From Clostridia bacterium (lineage in GTDB: Bacteria; Bacillota_A; Clostridia; UBA1212), in assembly GCA_017464985.1 (NCBI GenBank), contig JAFTXL010000094.1, positions 1 through 6,463 on the forward strand: DNA of 6,463 bases, read 5' to 3'. Positions within the stretch are counted from its first letter, which is position 1; every line of letters starts with the position of its first letter. Positions 5,759 to 6,463 of this stretch are shown here, in pieces. The notes under the pieces are model-generated. The model was not told the DNA's origin. It worked only from the letters and a program-made list of their open reading frames with translations, and did no database searches. A program made the translations under genes and the position numbers.

Positions 5759-6463
5759 TTATATGCTCCTCTCTAAAGCTTTTACAAATTCGTCAACGTC
5801 TTTCTCTTCAATAACAAGCGGCGGCAATACTCTCAAAATATACTGTCCTACAGCTCCTACAAGCCATTTCTGCTCAAAAAGACGGTTTTTTACATCTGCC
5901 GCAACCGGCTCATTAAACTCGATGCCGAACATAAGTCCGCGGCTTCGAATATCTTTTATACCTAAAGCTTCTTTAACAGACATAAGCGCGCTGCGCATAT
6001 AGCTGCCCACCTTTTCCGCATGAGAAGAAAGGTCTTTTTCTATTACGGTTCCAAGTGCAGCAACTCCTGCTGCGCACGCAAGAGGATTTCCTCCGAATGT
6101 TGTTCCGTGATCTCCGGGTTTGAATCCCTCTGTAATGCGTCCCTTTGCGCAGACACATCCGATTGGAACGCCTCCGCCCAATGCCTTTGCCAGTGTAAAT
6201 ACATCCGGCTCTACTCCGAGTGTCATATATCCGAAAAGCTTACCTGTACGGCCGACACCCGTCTGAACTTCGTCAAATATGAGCATAATGTCATTTTCAT
6301 CACATATCTTTCTGACTTCTTTTGCGTATTCCGTATCAAGCGGATACACGCCCGACTCGCCCTGTACAGGTTCGAGCATTATTCCCGCAGTATTTTCATC
6401 AATTGCTGTTTTCAACGCTTCTATGTCATTTATCTGAACGTGCTTAAAGCCCGGAGTAAGCGG
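5759..6463 (-). CDS. argD: Acetylornithine aminotransferase, N-terminal part outside window
   Basis: This PLP-dependent class III aminotransferase converts N-acetylglutamate semialdehyde and glutamate to N-acetylornithine in arginine biosynthesis. The last 234 codons are visible and the frame is open to the window edge, starting PLTPGFKHV. Full-length ArgD is usually about 390-400 residues, so some 160 N-terminal residues lie outside. In visible numbering the motifs are EPVQGESGV (31-39), FDEVQTGVGRTG (63-74) with PLP-ring aspartate D64, LAKALGGGVPIG (91-102) with Schiff-base lysine K93, and HGTTFGGNPLACAAG (119-133). A TTG at 6415-6413 is internal, not the start, because family-conserved sequence continues upstream of it. 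The family also contains ornithine and succinylornithine aminotransferases; the adjacent argF supports ArgD. Confidence 0.95.
   Translation of the reverse strand, partial: PLTPGFKHVQINDIEALKTAIDENTAGIMLEPVQGESGVYPLDTEYAKEVRKICDENDIMLIFDEVQTGVGRTGKLFGYMTLGVEPDVFTLAKALGGGVPIGCVCAKGRITEGFKPGDHGTTFGGNPLACAAGVAALGTVIEKDLSSHAEKVGSYMRSALMSVKEALGIKDIRSRGLMFGIEFNEPVAADVKNRLFEQKWLVGAVGQYILRVLPPLVIEEKDVDEFVKALERSI
5766..5770 (-). promoter_or_regulatory. Ribosome binding site of argF, inside argD
   Basis: AGGAG on the minus strand lies eight bases before the argF ATG and is formed by the final Arg-Ser codons of argD. The argD stop and the argF start are separated by one base, a layout typical of translational coupling. 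Confidence 0.8.

Noticed and set aside
6413..6415. TTG codon as the start of argD
   Set aside because: The frame stays open upstream to the window edge and encodes family-typical PLTPGF...ND sequence there. The TTG is an internal leucine codon and the true start is outside the window.
1..6463. CRISPR array, insertion sequence, tRNA or rRNA genes, phage or defence genes
   Set aside because: I found no spaced direct repeats, transposase motifs, tRNA-like cloverleaf or rRNA sequence. The content is biosynthetic and translational housekeeping.

Overview
The window looks like a chromosomal segment of a low-to-moderate-GC clostridial Firmicute. The evidence is a classic T-box leader in front of pheST, strong GGAGG-type ribosome binding sites, and family-typical PheS, PheT, ArgF and ArgD proteins. 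I cannot name a genus from the sequence alone. Every gene I can support lies on the minus strand, so transcription runs from high to low coordinates.

In reading order the window opens inside an arginine biosynthesis operon. It holds the C-terminal part of argD (5759-6463, cut by the window edge), then argF (4831-5757), whose ribosome binding site lies inside the last codons of argD. A GNAT-family acetyltransferase (4320-4811) follows 19 bases after argF. A stem-loop (4269-4297) follows that gene and probably marks the 3' end of the arg transcript, although it has no U-tract.

An apparently empty intergenic stretch (about 4140-4268) separates this operon from the pheST unit. That unit starts with a sigma-70-type promoter (4107-4136) and a T-box leader of about 300 nucleotides with a UUC specifier, a T-box motif with a UGGU bulge, and an intrinsic terminator. 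Together these indicate control by uncharged tRNA-Phe. pheS (2736-3755) and pheT (271-2718) follow, encoding the alpha and beta subunits of phenylalanyl-tRNA synthetase.

A third open reading frame begins 13 bases after pheT with its own AGGAG site and runs off the left edge (257 to 1). I do not recognise its product. Its first ~60 codons contain four strong, perfect or near-perfect inverted repeats in a row, plus a weaker one. This is the most unusual structure in the window. The rest is ordinary housekeeping and biosynthetic content, and I see no defence, mobile or secondary-metabolism system here.
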